From Enterobacter cancerogenus (lineage in GTDB: Bacteria > Pseudomonadota > Gammaproteobacteria > Enterobacterales > Enterobacteriaceae): a stretch of DNA of 64,000 nucleotides. The DNA lies in NCBI GenBank assembly GCA_000773965.1, contig JRUP01000008.1, positions 1 to 64,000 of the forward strand, written 5' to 3'. This document shows, piece by piece, positions 63,980-64,000 of this stretch (position 1 is the stretch's first letter; each line of letters begins with the position of its first letter). The position numbers were made by a program, and so were the translations under genes. The notes beneath the pieces were generated by a model that made no database searches, was not told the DNA's origin, and saw nothing but the letters and a program-made list of their open reading frames with translations.

Positions 63980-64000
63980 GCAGGGAAGAATATCAATTCG

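Overview
The window looks like a chromosomal segment of a plant- or environment-associated enterobacterium of the Erwiniaceae, most likely Pantoea or a close relative. The basis is protein-level likeness to Enterobacterales orthologues, gene order (mutS/rpoS/nlpD/pcm/surE/truD/ispF/ispD/ftsB; cysDNC; cysJIH; eno-pyrG-mazG-relA-rlmD-barA; csrB-syd; gcvA/gcvB; csdA-csdE-tcdA) and cysG sitting directly upstream of cysDNC. The genus is an inference from memory of these families, not a database result.

Region 1 (1 to about 9,500) is an AT-rich accessory island. At its right edge, divergent from mutS, lie a P4-like tyrosine integrase and a small HTH gene joined by an ATGA overlap, followed by an H-NS-like silencer. 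Further left is a very AT-rich, tightly overlapping four-gene operon: a 400-aa tyrosine recombinase, a 510-aa and a 610-aa recombinase each with a Cys-rich tail, and a 139-aa HTH/coiled-coil protein. The last three match the gamma-mobile-trio (GmtY, GmtZ, GmtX) layout. A cargo gene with a zinc-ribbon-like N-terminus follows and runs off the left edge of the window.

Region 2 (9,534-31,800) is core: mismatch repair (mutS), the stationary-phase sigma factor with nlpD, repair and survival genes (pcm, surE), truD, isoprenoid synthesis (ispD, ispF), ftsB, and the whole of sulfate assimilation in two blocks (cysG-D-N-C and cysJ-I-H), with CysG able to supply siroheme to CysI. Between the blocks sit an Iap-like protein that lacks key residues and a YciI-like gene; no CRISPR-Cas is present there. 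queD, a secreted pyrophosphatase and queE follow.

Region 3 (31,900-42,500) holds eno, pyrG, mazG, relA, rlmD and the sensor kinase barA.

Region 4 (42,600-51,830) is a complete D-glucarate/galactarate catabolic cluster (gudP-gudX-gudD-garL-garR-garK with divergent garD) flanked by two direct copies of an intergenic repeat. It converts aldarates to pyruvate and 2-phosphoglycerate.

Region 5 (51,900-64,000) carries yqcA-truC-yqcC, the CsrB small RNA with a consensus UvrY box (the output target of BarA), syd, queF, ppnN, xni, rlmM, ygdD, gcvA with the divergent GcvB small RNA, ygdI, csdA-csdE and tcdA. No tRNA, rRNA or CRISPR array was seen.
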